Positions 37,116-47,661 of a DNA stretch of 64,000 nt are shown one piece after another. Every line of letters begins with the position of its first letter. Positions within the stretch are counted from its first letter, which is position 1. Source of the stretch: Ctena decussata (taxonomy: Eukaryota > Mollusca > Bivalvia > Lucinida > Lucinidae); NCBI GenBank assembly GCA_963989385.1, contig OZ022511.1, forward strand, positions 5,270,001 through 5,334,000. The letters run 5' to 3'. The notes beneath the pieces are model-generated. The model was given only the letters and a program-made list of their open reading frames with translations, had not been told where the DNA came from and made no database searches. Both the position numbers and the translations under genes were made by a program.

Positions 37116-40100
37116 ATGGCCAGAGCAAGAAACCCAAACTTAACGTTTAGCAGTGATCGTGGTGAGAACATATCTTTAAGTCCAGACTTGGTAGAAGCAT
37201 CATGGTTCCTACGTCAGTCCGGAAACTACATGTATGCCAGTCAGATTATAGAGGTAAGAGGAGACCTGAGCCGGGTTAATAACCTTTATCTAAGATAGTT
37301 AAGACAAATAAAATAAAAAGGGACGAACACAAAGTAGTTAAGGTAAGTAGATATTCTGCAAAGGAAGCCATCTGCTAGCCCTCCTTTTTTTTGAATGTGA
37401 ACGCATATCTTTCGAAAAGAATTGTGTTAATTACATGATTTTTTTCTTCTTCTTAAATAGCTTTTCAAAAAGCCCGCATAACTTTTAAAGTCAATACATC
37501 TGGCGCAATGGACGTCGCTGCCTCTTGATTAAGGCGTTTAGAGTTACATCTTGACATAAAGGTGTACATTATATAAATCCATTCCGTCATAAACGTCGTT
37601 AAACGCGGAATTCACATAATGAGCCGCCTCATCTGGATACTTGTTGCCCTATAGTCTTTGAATTCTCAATATGATATAGCTTGAACGAAACATATTTTTT
37701 AATTTTTGCACGCATAATTTTAGTCTCCTGCTTTTAGGCGCTTTAACGATTTATTATTGCATAAATATCGGTGTCACACGCTATTAATAGGTATGTTTTA
37801 ACGAACACAAAACCGTGTATAAACATGGGTTTCACGCACCGACAATGATCACCTTAGCGACTTTCCGTATGCAAGCTGCAGGGCAATACTCTGTCAGTAC
37901 AGAAACGAGCTGCAATACTGCAGTTGAAGATATACATTAAAGACTTTAACGGAAGAGTTATTCAAATTCGGATACTTTAAAAATGAGAGTGCAGACAACA
38001 TCGAGTGAAAACTTTGATGAACATGATCATTACTTGGGAATACTGCTTCACGGTCGTTGACTATGGCCTGAAACAAGGATTTTTATAGACATGCAGAGTA
38101 TGATTTTTTTCTGGTTTCATCACCAGATATTGTCAGGGTCACTGACGAGGCTTTATTAGCCGAAACTACGTAGTCTGGCCCACGTTCCTATTTCTGTATA
38201 TATTCTCTGCTCTTGAAGTAAATTTTTAAGATTTTAATCAGCAATGGCCGAATAATAGTGCGCCAACGTTTTCGCTATTTTTGTAGCATTGTAGTTGAAT
38301 TTATACAAATATAGCTATCAAACATTTTTTCCAATGCATTAACGTTTGCCAAAGGCCTCGGTTTTCAACATCTCCCCAGGGATCTTGCAAACGTTAATGC
38401 ATGACAAACCATGTTTTATCCCTATATTACACCGTAGTTTTGGTTTCCAACGCATAGTATATAATCTTTTATAGCCTGGCGCACTCTTCACAGTGGAAGT
38501 CGAGGGCAGCGGTCATGTCGACATAGGAATAGTAACAGTCGATCCAAAAGACATAACCGGTGACAAGAGGACTCCTTTCTTTCGACGCATGAATGAAGTG
38601 AGGGTTCATAGAAGGACATTTAGTATTTTGATGAAATTGCAAGATAATGAGGTAAACTTCTTTCTTTTACAAAGAGATAATGCAAAATTTATTTACTAAA
38701 TGCAACACTTATTCATAACATGACTATTTTACCAACCAGTCTATGATATAGCCATCTATGGTGCAGTTCATTGTATAAAAAAATTTCATTTACAAATCAC
38801 AAGGCATCTTAGCGTTTAGAAAGGCATCATGGTTAATGCATTGAGCAGATAGTGGGAAACTATTTCTTTCTGTGGTATTCGTCTAAATTGAGCCACGTCG
38901 CAATAGATTATATAGAGAATAACAAACAAAGGCTGAACGTAGAATTTTATCCAGTTTATTCAGATCCGATTCGATCTAGATTTATGGGTAAACCTACATT
39001 TTTTCGACCATTTTGCAAAGAGAAACAACTTTGGTGAATTTCTGATTGCTTCCTTGGACTTCGAAACCCTTCGAAAATAGGAACAGCTCTTAGTGAAAAG
39101 ATTTTTTTACAACTATAGAAATTTCTTCCTTTAGAAGTTGACCCCGAGTGAGAAGGGTGGTAAAAATGAAAAATAGTAGATTTCCTTCACCTGCAAGCGT
39201 ACCCATTCACCAAAGTTTCGCCAATATTATTATTGCTGGATAAAAACTATTTTTCCCTCATTTTTTATGTTTCCTATTAAAATCACGCAATGCTGAATAG
39301 ATATATTCATTGTTTTACTTGATCATTCAGAAGCAAAATTGCCAATAATCTGTTTTCTTTGTGTCCAGGTAATTTCAAGATACAACGATGAAGAATACAA
39401 GATCAAGTTGGATCGTGACAAATCAGCGTGGATTGCAATATACCCGAAATTTGGAGAGATTTGTGCTAAAATAAAATGCTTGAAAAATAATGGTAAGCTT
39501 AGCCATTGATACAAATTGTGCGGTCTAAAATTTGTATCCTTGTTTGTACGAGTGCAAGTGTAGGCAGTCTTATTTTTTTGATAATTTCCCTATAATTTTT
39601 GTCATATATGCCATTGCTGTCAAAAATCAGTTGTTGCTGCATTGCTGTAAAAAGTTGCCTCTATTTATTTCCAATAATAAAAACACATAAACAGTATCAT
39701 AATAATTTAAAGCGTAACTACACTTCAGGAACTGACTGAATCAGATCCCAAACCCTATCCCCAACATCTAAGGGAAAGATTGACAAAGACATCCCAACAA
39801 ACAATAAATTACAAGTGATAAGCCGAGTCAGCAGCTCTTTCCCAAATAGATGGCAACTCAGCCATCTTTATTGAACTAAATAATTTAGACCAACAGACGG
39901 GTTACAACGGACTAAGCAAATTATATGAAAAGCATTTAACAATTATTTTTACCTATTTTCTATTTTTATGATAGAAGGATTAAACTGAGAACACAATAAA
40001 TTAAACAGCACCGAACATAAAACAAATGCAACCGCAACAAAAGTACCGCCTTGGGACGGTCAGTAATAACTACTGGGGGAGTTTAAACTGGTTTTACTGG

Positions 40101-42139
40101 GCCCAAACCTTCACCCTCACCCTCCGCTGCGATGCACACAATTAGTTGGTAGTTCGGTTCGTATGGAGGTCCCCTAACCCATCAGAGAGTCATCACGGTC
40201 AACAATTAAGATCAAGAAAAGACCGTGATGAAGCAAGGATGAGGACTCGACAGCCAAAACGTGTTGAGACACCCGGAGATCCCTGGGGCGTCAGCAACAC
40301 CACTGGAGTACTGGAGCAAAATAAGACCACCAATAATATTTAAACCGTGGCACGACAAAACCAACAAAATGGCTTGTGTGCCCAGCAGAAGCCCAGTCTG
40401 ATCAGAGTCTTCACTCAGTGCTGAAAGGGTAGCTAAGAATTTAAACTAGCTCTTTGCCGACAACGAAGATTCTGATCTGACTGGTCTTCGCTGTGCGCAC
40501 ATGATATTTTGTTGGTTTTGTTGTGTTGCAGATCAGGTTTAAGAAAAAGTACATGCCACTTTGTTGGTTTTGTCATGCCGCAGCTCAGATTAAACAAATA
40601 GCAAAAGCAAATTTTTGTGCATGATAAGACAGAAAATAATCAAATGACACTATATGAACAAGTAAATATACCAAAATACACTTTAGTTAACTGCTCCACA
40701 GACATGATGAAAAGCTCAGGCTGACGGTGGGTTTCAAATGAAAAATTTGACATATTCTTTTATTTCTCTGACCCAAGAAGTATATTCTGACCTTTCACTT
40801 GCCCCGCCTTGCTGAGATAGTACCAGTGAGGATCACAGTGAATATATTTTATTAACGTCCTTAATCCGGCCGGACCTCTAGTTTTAGCATTAGACCGGGT
40901 TGAATCCTTCCGCCGCCCTACCTAGCTTTATAGAATTGTAAAAATTCCTTAACATTGTGAAGAGCATTAGAGAAACGCTAGTATTATGGTTACTGCAAAC
41001 ACATGATTTAGATATATATTTCCGTTTATTATTTTGCAGAGGCGGAGACAAAAAGAATACAGTTTTCAAGTACGATGGGCAACAACATCAGATTGGAAGA
41101 GAATGGCAAAAAAGCGCAGACAATTCATAAAAGTCCAGCGTCAATATGCTTCCCATCATGCAAACTCAAAAGGCAACACACGGCCATATTTCTTTGTACA
41201 CCTCTTTCAGAAAACGACAAGCCCCCAAGTCGATTTCACGTTAAAATAATGGCATACAGAGAAAACCCAAAACACCTTCTTCAAAACTTCAAAGGGACAT
41301 TCGATACGAGTGTTAAGACGACAAGCGATCCTCCATGGACGTACGTTGATCTTCTCGAGCGTGACAAATGCACAGGAAATATTGCGATCACTTTATCAAG
41401 TGATGGGTCAGTCACATATTCAACTGATGCAGGTCAAAAAAATAGAATGTCCCTGCCATTTGACCCAAGCGGTGGAATATGGCTAATCTTCGAGCTTTTT
41501 CGAGTTTCCCTGCGATTTGTTGACGAGTCAGCGCCTAAGGCTGACGCTGGATCAGGCGCTAGCGGAGAGGGCCATGATCAACTTGATAGTGTGAGTCGAA
41601 AATATGATGGCATGGAAAACTTACATATGGGGAACCAAAACAGCATACAACCCAGTCTGGCAATGCCTGTGCCATCAATCGAACAAGGAGATGGTGCGTC
41701 AAGCAGCACTGTTGATCTGTCTCTTGAACTCAGAGGCCTCCAGCTAGGTATTAGTAGAATTGAAAACAAAATGGAAGACTTTACGATAGCGGCTGCTAGA
41801 CAAAACAGCAGGACTCCGGAACCAGTCAGTCCTTATACAGATGCACCATTATCCTGTACTACGAAACTCAATTTCAGAAAGAATTTTAATGCTCTTGTAT
41901 CTGATCTGAATGCGGATGACATAATTGATTATTTGTTTCAAGAGAGTATTATAAACAAGAATTTATACGAGACTGTGCGAAGTATGTCCAAAACGAATAG
42001 ACGTGAGGCAAACAGAACACTACTTGTAGAGCTGTTGGATAAAGAAATTGACCGTGCGCTTTTTGAATGCATTCTGAAAAAGTCTGAGCAAGATCATTTG
42101 ATTCCACTTTTCTTTCCTGTTGAACCGAAGAGCCCATAA
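37116..42139 (+). CDS. NHR-NHR-CARD protein, four coding exons, 512 aa
   Basis: Exons 37116-37253, 38475-38651, 39369-39492 and 41040-42139 join in phases 0, 0, 1, with GT..AG at every intron, into 512 codons ending in TAA. Residues about 8-145 (exons 1-3) form a Neuralized homology repeat: 'GENISLSPDLVEASW', 'YMYASQIIEPGALFTVEV', 'VDIGIVTVDP', then 'AIYPKFGEICAKIK' matching the closing 'FDVYG' strand region. Residues about 155-307 (exon 4) look like a second NHR: 'GNNIRLEENGKKA', 'GNIAITLSSDGSVTY', 'GIWLIFELF'. A linker (308-420) has an amphipathic helix at about 371-398. Residues about 422-505 are a CARD: 'FRKNFNALVSDLNADDIIDY', 'SIINKNLYETVRS', 'NRTLLVELLDKE', 'HLIPLFF'. NHRs bind protein or lipid partners; CARDs assemble death-fold signalling complexes, usually in the cytosol. 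No RING is present, unlike Neuralized ligases. An adaptor role in immunity or cell death is inference. The ATG has no in-frame rival nearby. Intron 3 holds two repeats, and a MITE begins 28 bp after the stop. Confidence 0.88.
37254..38474 (+). other. Intron 1 of the NHR-CARD gene
   Basis: It starts 'gtaagagg' and ends 'ttttatag'. Positions about 38100-38235 carry a piece of repeat F ('attgtcagggtcactgacga', 'actacgtagtctggccca') that is complete at 59530-60000. A hairpin 'aatgcattaacgtttgcc' with 'gcaaacgttaatgcat' lies at 38333-38402. Apart from the borders it shares little with intron 1 of the second copy. Confidence 0.75.
38652..39368 (+). other. Intron 2 of the NHR-CARD gene
   Basis: Borders are 'gtaaac' and 'tgtccag'. 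The first part ('ttactaaatgcaacacttat' near 38693-38712) matches the bases after exon 2 of the second copy (56078-56097), showing that the duplication included the exon 2 / intron 2 boundary. Positions 39118-39205 resemble 62024-62115 ('atttcttcctttagaagttg', 'gatttccttcacc'), an old dispersed repeat. Confidence 0.7.
39707..40345 (-). repeat. Dispersed repeat R1, near-complete copy in intron 3
   Basis: From 'aaagcgtaactacacttcag' at 39709 through 'gccgagtcagcagctctttc', 'accgccttgggacggtcagt' and 'gtttaaactggttttactgg' to about 40345, where it abuts a P-MITE. The reverse copy at 57460-57930 matches over most of this length. The + strand ORF 40146-40343 lies in the repeat and is not a gene. 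Confidence 0.85.
40340..40595. mobile_element. P-MITE copy 6 (diverged) in intron 3
   Basis: 'accgtggcacgacaaaacca' opens it; 'gcccagtctgatcagagtc', 'gaaagggtagctaag' and 'gattctgatctgactgg' are internal. The end phrase 'ttgttggttttgt' appears twice (about 40508 and 40563), so the right end is partly duplicated. Confidence 0.8.
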
Positions 42140-42166
42140 CGTGTCCTGGAGTAATCAGATATTATA

Positions 42167-43542
42167 TACGAGGGGCATTTCAGAAATAGTGTAAATGAGT
42201 CTGCAATTCCTAGAAATGTTGACCGATTTATAAAATCTATGTCTTGACTTTTAGGTTTACATATCATCCAATGACCTTCACTTAAAAAAATTTAGCCACT
42301 GGTATATTCCTCAAAATATGCCTTGACAATTGCTGTTAGGGTAGTGACACTGAGTAGAATTGGACGAAATATTAATGTGAAGACAAATTCATATTTGCCT
42401 AACTCTGGATACAAACCGCTCTGAATTGATACCTGTAATATATGTAATACTGAATTTTTTCCAGTATGAAAGTCATTATATCAGCTTTACTAAAACGGAA
42501 GGTTTTTTTACAAGGTTTGCAAATCATGGAACAAGGTCAGTTTCTTTTGACGTCACCTCCTGTGCTAAATTAAATGTAAAGTAAGCTTTCGAAACTTCGG
42601 TTTTTAGGTTAGTTGAAGTGACAGTGAATGTTTGATAGCAGCTATGAAACAAAAAATAAATTAAAATTTAATTCGCCATGCTTGTTTTCTGTAGCAAATA
42701 TTTTTTTACGGTACATAATGCTCTGTTGTCAGTGGCCTACCTGATTTTTTACGAGAAGTTATCCCACTCACCCACATATTTTAATGTAATTATTTCATAT
42801 AAAATAGCACTCTTTCAATTCTTTATGTATGCATTTGTTTCCTATATGTCCCTGTAACTTTCGAACATTAGACAACGAAAATTATCTTTAGCCCTCGTCT
42901 TTTTATAAGAAGAAAATTTGATTTTATTGCTTTGTATTTTACATGAATTGCTGCTACTTTGCAACTTCCGGAGTAGAGTTTGCACTTGTATCATCCAGTT
43001 TCATGAGTCATATCATGTCAGTCGTAACAAAACAAAGTAACAAAATGATTTCTGTTATAAAATGCCTGTCGTTTGTTGAAATTTGTTGTGAATCAGTAAA
43101 AAAAAACAACACAATCTATTGATAAAAATCATTTAATTTTATAATAACTTTGCATTTATAACCGCATAGCAGAGGAAAAAGGTCGTTTACTATGTTACTT
43201 GTGTAGGCTCTTGAAATGATTTCTGTAAGAGTTTCTTTTCTTGCATCCGAAAGACAGTATTACGTGAGTTTTTTTTTTTTTTCATTAAATTCATATTTGT
43301 CTCAATGAGCAAATGGCGAAAGAACACGCGTGCTTTTCAATGAAAATGTACAGTTTCCAGTATCCACACCCTTGTGACGTATAACTACATGTTGCCATGC
43401 ATGAGTGTCTTAGAAGAGGGCTTTTACATACTATTCTAAAGCACATGAACGTATCCTTCAAATGATATATAGAAACACTGCTAAATATCAACCGATAGGA
43501 TGCCCTGAGCTCAGTTACATTATTTCTGAAATGCCCCTCGTA
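42167..43542. mobile_element. Mariner-type MITE, 1376 bp, in the 3' flank of the NHR-CARD gene
   Basis: 'tacgaggggcatttcagaaa' at 42167 is matched by its reverse complement ending at 43542; the TIR is about 28 bp with one mismatch, and both ends carry TA. It begins 28 bp after the TAA of the NHR-CARD gene. The first polyadenylation-like signals after that stop, ATTAAA at 42569-42574 and AATAAA at 42655-42660, lie inside the element. No transposase ORF is present; the minus-strand ORF 43291-43491 is not one. Confidence 0.9.
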
Positions 43543-43821
43543 CTTCCATCTAATGTCTTAAATTTTAAATACCTCTGTTATTTAGTTGAACCAGTCATCT
43601 AGATGGACGTAATGCAAAGCAATGTCTGTCAAGAGGAAGCAGCTCATAATAAACCCGTAGTTTTGATCTGTTTTACTTTGAATGCTGCTGTTAGTTTTAT
43701 CTAGTTCAAAGAGAAATACGTGTAAATGGCAAATTTTTACTTCAAATGGCAAATATTACTGTTTTGAAATAGTTCTTTTTTAATGTTAGTTATTAAAAAA
43801 AAGCATTATAGTTTTCAGGTC
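43543..43821. other. Unassigned sequence
   Basis: Short spacer between two mobile elements; no feature is seen apart from an AT-rich composition. Confidence 0.4.
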
Positions 43822-44089
43822 GGGCCGCGTAACGCAGTCAGTAGGCCGTCTGACATATAAGCCAGAGGTCCCGGGTTCGATACTCGGTCCGGCCACTTAC
43901 TTTCATTTCGCCTTCTGCTGATTCAAGAAGGGCAGCTGTCAGTTTCTGGAGAAAGAAAGTGCAGTTTGTACTGGTTAACCGCTTAGGAGGTCTAAGCCTA
44001 CCCAGAGTAGTGTGGATAGGTTAACTGACCGTCCCGACATGACCATAGCTGTTTACAGTGGACGTTAAACAATAACACAACAACAACAA
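43822..44089 (+). mobile_element. tRNA-derived SINE
   Basis: The head at 43822-43895 reads like a tRNA gene: 'taacgcagtcagtagg' (A-box-like), 'gggttcgatactc' (B-box-like), and the 5' 'gggccg' pairs with the 3' 'cggcc'. The body has 'ccgcttaggaggtctaagcc' and 'catgaccatagctgtttaca', and the tail is 'aacaataacacaacaacaac'. Its reverse copy is at 24955-25226. Two copies with the same head and body argue against a stand-alone tRNA gene. Confidence 0.88.
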
Positions 44090-44253
44090 TATAGATTTCA
44101 GAGTGGCTGTGTACTTATCCACAGGTACATGTATGTGCCATATGTAGAGACATAAAACTACTGCCTATAACGGTCGAAACAATACATTATATTTCTAAAT
44201 GCTGAACCGGTGCATTATAAACTCTGATGTAGAAGATGTCAACTTTTATATAT

Positions 44254-44468
44254 ACAGTCAATTCTAGATACCTTAAAGTCGAAGTTCAACCCAAACTACT
44301 GATAACTCAGAGTTAATTTCTGGTACCAAAAAGTTTTCTTTGAGATATAAGCAGTTTGAGATAACAGGAGTTGAAATGTACATAAAATAGAGAGTGTGTC
44401 CACAGTATTCTTCGATATAAAAGGTATTTTGAGATATCCGTGTTCGAGATATCGAGAATTGCCTGTAT
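44254..44468. repeat. Inverted-repeat MITE, diverged
   Basis: 'acagtcaattctagatacc' on the left pairs with 'gagatatcgagaattgcctgt' on the right. Inside, 'gagatataagcagtttgagat' and 'atattttgagatatccg'-like phrases repeat. Non-coding. Confidence 0.65.
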
Positions 44469-44591
44469 TATTAAGCTTGTATCGTTAGAGTCACATATTA
44501 GTGGACTTCGAATGTACAAAAAATGCAAGACTATAACTGATGCTTCAAGTATGTAATTGAACAGTTGTAACAATGCTGAAACTACAGTGAT

Positions 44592-44835
44592 ATGAGCCGC
44601 GACACGAGAAACCAACAAGGTGATTGTGCGCCCAGCGCAGACTCGGATCAGCCTAGGCATCTGTCCAGTCTGATCAGAGTCTTCGCTAAGCGCTTATAGG
44701 GTAGCTAAGCGTCAAAGCTACCTCCATGTGGACAGAAAAGACCCTGGTTAGACTGGGCGGATACATGTACCCAGATTGATCTTAGTCTGCGCTGAGTGCA
44801 CAATCACTTTGTATGGTTTCTCGAGTCGCGGCCCA
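44592..44835. mobile_element. P-MITE copy 7
   Basis: Complete: 'tgagccgcgacacgagaaac' to 'tggtttctcgagtcgcggcc'. 'gcgcccagcgcagactcgga' and 'cttagtctgcgctgagtgca' are the paired inner parts. Confidence 0.93.
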
Positions 44836-45024
44836 AATCGAAAAATAATACATACTTTTTTTCTTCGGTTACTTCGACTCAAAGCGTTTACTAGGCATTT
44901 TCGATTTCACAATTATTCATATCAACTCACGCTTCTTTACCGACTTTTCATGTGGACTGCTCGGTTTTGACATTGAATTGCAAGTGTCCCGTCCAGTCTT
45001 CCAATTGTAAGTTTAGAATACCAC

Positions 45025-45402
45025 ACATACCGTATACGCGGTTATTTTCGCGGATTCAAATTTTCGCGGTAAAGGGTTAAAAAAACATAAACATTAATTT
45101 TCGCGATTTTTAATTTTCGAGGTTAGCAACATGCGCGAAAAGCAAAACTACTTCTTTTTCACTTTAGCCAATTCGTTCATTAACCTGCGGCAGGGCTGCC
45201 GCAGGTTACTGAAAGAACTGGCTCAAGTGAAAAGTGTCAGCAATTACTGAAGCAAACAGAAACAAAATATCTGAACACTGTATCTACTGATACTTTGTAA
45301 GAAACTGGAAATTATTTCGCGATTTAATATTCGCGGTTTTTAAGTGACTGCGAAATACCGCGAAAAATGGAACGCCGCGAAAATTATCTTGCATACGGTA
45401 AT
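45025..45402. mobile_element. Fold-back element with CGCGAAAA motifs and a nested hairpin
   Basis: The outer arms carry 'accgtatacgcggttatttt' (left) and 'aaaattatcttgcatacggt' (right), with 'ttcgcggattcaaattttcg' against 'cgcgatttaatattcgcgg'. The centre holds its own hairpin: 'cactttagccaattc', 'cctgcggcagg', 'gctgccgcagg' and 'gaactggctcaagtg'. The element is non-coding. The centre may be a second, nested element. Confidence 0.8.
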
Positions 45403-45469
45403 TTTGTCAAGTGGGCCAAGATTGTAGCAAATTGTCCGCGCATTGTCAGATCAAAAATGTAATACGGCC

Positions 45470-45755
45470 ACAACCGAGTCGCAACAAGACAAAACCAACG
45501 AAATTGGCATCTGCGCCACGCGAAGACTCAAATCAGCCAGGACATCTGCCCAGTCTGATCAGAGTCTGTGCTGTCCGCATGAAGCTAGCTTAGACCTTTA
45601 GCTATCCTCTAAGCGCACAGCGAAGGCTCTCATCAGACTGGATGGATTCCCAGGCTGATCTGAGCTTATCAGACTGGGTGGATGCCCATTCTGATCTGAG
45701 ATTTCCCTGGGCGCGAATGTTACTTTGTTGGTTTTGTCGTGTCGCTGCTACAATG
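45470..45755. mobile_element. P-MITE copy 8 (diverged, right arm partly duplicated)
   Basis: 'cgagtcgcaacaagacaaaa' to 'gttttgtcgtgtcgctgct'. The phrase 'cagactgg(a/g)tggat(t/g)ccca' with 'ctgatctgag' occurs twice (about 45635 and 45670). Confidence 0.85.
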
Positions 45756-45789
45756 TAATATAACCGTAAAATTCTTAAAGTTGGATAGG

Positions 45790-45975
45790 AACAAAAAATC
45801 TCAGAGCAAAAAGTGCAGACTCACACCAGACTCACACCAGACTGCTCCTAAATGCCTGGTGGTAGTCTGACGTGGGTGACACCGTTTGTCATTTCATCTG
45901 CATATTTTGGACGCATTAATGCAGAGAGAGGCCAAAATATACCGTTTTGAGGCTAATTCAGGTAATTTTTTTAGG
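45790..45975. repeat. Small palindromic repeat related to 29516-29690
   Basis: 'gcagactcacaccagactgc' with 'ggtggtagtctgacgtgggt' form an imperfect inverted pair, and 'agactcacacc' is itself duplicated. It is followed by 'tgcatattttggacgca'. Confidence 0.5.
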
Positions 45976-46260
45976 TGCCCGAATTTGTAGAATGTTTTCC
46001 GAAATTAATGATCAGAATAAACAGTGCACACACGCTTCTCAGTTCCTTTTTTAAAGGGTAAAAGTGTTTATGAAAGGAACAGTTGTGCTGTCAAACTATT
46101 GACGGCAACTATGCTAATCATTCAAGGTCAATTATAAAAATATATAGATTCTCAAAAAAATAACATAAGTAATTTTATGTAAATACTATACTTTCAGTTG
46201 ATATACGCTTTAGTAAAGTGACTCATACTAATAGACTAATACATTTAGGTTCCCCAATAT

Positions 46261-46593
46261 CACAGGGTATAATCGATTCCGCTAATTTTCGCTTCCTGCA
46301 GAGACTGTCCGTCATAATTGGCTTCCGCCGAGACTGTCCGCGAAGTCTTGCTTCCTGCTGAGACTACTGTCCTCGAGGAATGGCTTCCTGCCGAGACTGT
46401 CCGCATGACTCTGCTTCCTGCCGAGAGCCTCGGCAGGAAACAGAATCACGCGGACAGTCTCGGCAGGAAGCCATTTATCATGTACAGAAGTCTCGGCAGG
46501 AAGCAAGAGATCGCGGACAGTCTCGGCGGAAGCCAAATATGATGTACAGTCTCTGCAGGTTGCGAAAATTAGCAGAATTGATTATACCCTGTG
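46261..46593. mobile_element. Near-perfect 333-bp palindrome with internal 'tcggcaggaagc' repeats
   Basis: The ends are 'cacagggtataatcgatt' and 'aattgattataccctgtg'. The centre of symmetry is at about 46427 ('gccgagagcctcggc'). Each arm contains about five copies of 'gcttcctgccgagac(tgtccgc)' or its complement. The element is flanked by 'aatat' on both sides (46256-46260 and 46594-46598), a probable 5-bp target duplication, and the uninterrupted site is seen at 25430-25450. The ORFs on the two strands (46318-46542 on + and 46312-46536 on -) encode nearly the same 74 residues because of the symmetry; they are not genes. Confidence 0.92.
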
Positions 46594-46693
46594 AATATGA
46601 ATGCACTCAAAGTAATATGATATACAGAAAAAAGGTTATTCAGTGACCCATATTGGGTCACATGACACACTTATATGAGAGAAAACACTACCA

Positions 46694-46904
46694 AGGGCGT
46701 AGCTACCATTACGCAAATACGCAGGTGCGTATTGAAATTTTGTCAAATTGACAAAATTTCAACACACACCTGCGTATTTTTATGCTGAAATGTTGTTAAT
46801 TGGGCATAATTTAAATACTAACTGCCAACAGACCTCTATTATTGCCCTCAAAGATTATGAAACATGATTGTGCGTACTGTGTAAGTGGCCCTAGCTACGC
46901 CCCT
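46694..46904. mobile_element. Fold-back MITE
   Basis: 'gggcgtagctacc' on the left and 'ctagctacgcccc' on the right are the ends. Inside, 'acgcaggtgcgtattgaaat' plus 'tttgtcaaattgacaaaa' form a hairpin with 'cacacctgcgta'. It was inserted into R5. Confidence 0.85.
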
Positions 46905-47080
46905 GACTACGGATATATAGAGCAGGTACGACTTAATTAAACGATTTTATAACATTATTTTTTATTATTTGATATAGATGTAGTTTAATGCTAATATCAA
47001 CTTTATTGACGTGATAATGATCCTACTTTCGTTTTGATTTTTCCTTGTTTTTATTTAACTTCCTTGTTTAAAGGAAGGTT

Positions 47081-47400
47081 TCTTAGTTTGGATTACCTCC
47101 CCTCACACGCCAGCGTGATATGTAGATGTAGGTTATGCAGTGCACAACTAGAAGGTTTCTATCAGGATAATCAAAAACCGTATTAATTCGATTATAAGAC
47201 GACAGTTTATCCTTTCAAAATTATCACAGATATGCGAGTCAGTAGTGTGTAATTTTGCAATAAAATGGGGTATTCTCTCCAAATAATTCCGAAAGTTTAG
47301 TTCCGTCTATCGTTACATGAAGGATTTCGTTCTGTGAGATTGTTTTTGGAAGAGGAAACCCCGTCATATAACCGTGTGCTATTTCTATTTTGTTAGAGAT
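47081..47400. repeat. Dispersed repeat fragment, related to 63070-63200
   Basis: 'ttcgattataagacgacagt' and 'ccttttcaaaattat(c)aca' at 47193-47228 match 63090-63134 ('attcgattataagacgggag'). The rest is unassigned. Confidence 0.5.
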
Positions 47401-47661
47401 CAGGGGCCGTATTCATAAAACGACTTAAGTGGTTGCTATGCTGTTGCTAAGGCTGAATTTCTTTGGAGGAGATTCCCTACAACTATGAAATTTGGTCTGG
47501 AGGACCAGTCTTTGTAAGACTGTTCCTCCAGACCAAATTTCATAGTTGTAAGACTGTTCCTCCAGACCAAATTTCATAGTTGTAGGGAATCTCCTTTATA
47601 GATATTTGGCCTTAGCAACCGCATAGCAACGACTTAAGTGGCTTTATGAATACGGCCCCTG
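47401..47661. mobile_element. Fold-back MITE 'CAGGGGCCGTATTCATAAA', copy 1
   Basis: 'caggggccgtattcataaaa' and 'gctttatgaatacggcccct' are inverted ends. 'gattccctacaactatgaaa' pairs with 'tttcatagttgtagggaatc'. The inner right arm ('gactgttcctccagaccaaa' to 'tcatagttgtaa') is duplicated. The second copy, at 53847-54077, lies in intron 1 of the partial NHR gene. Confidence 0.92.

Larger units (their letters stand above)
46190..47080 (+). repeat. Dispersed repeat R5, copy with two nested palindromes
   Basis: The flanking and internal segments match 25360-25760 in order. Two blocks have no counterpart there: the palindrome 46261-46593 and the fold-back 46694-46904. Both are therefore insertions. 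Confidence 0.75.

Noticed and set aside
43822..43895. Possible tRNA gene
   Set aside because: The tRNA-like text is the head of a SINE with a body and tail repeated at 24955-25226.
46312..46542. Two 74-codon ORFs on opposite strands with almost the same sequence
   Set aside because: This is a consequence of the 333-bp palindrome; a shared protein on both strands is a symmetry effect, not evidence of coding.
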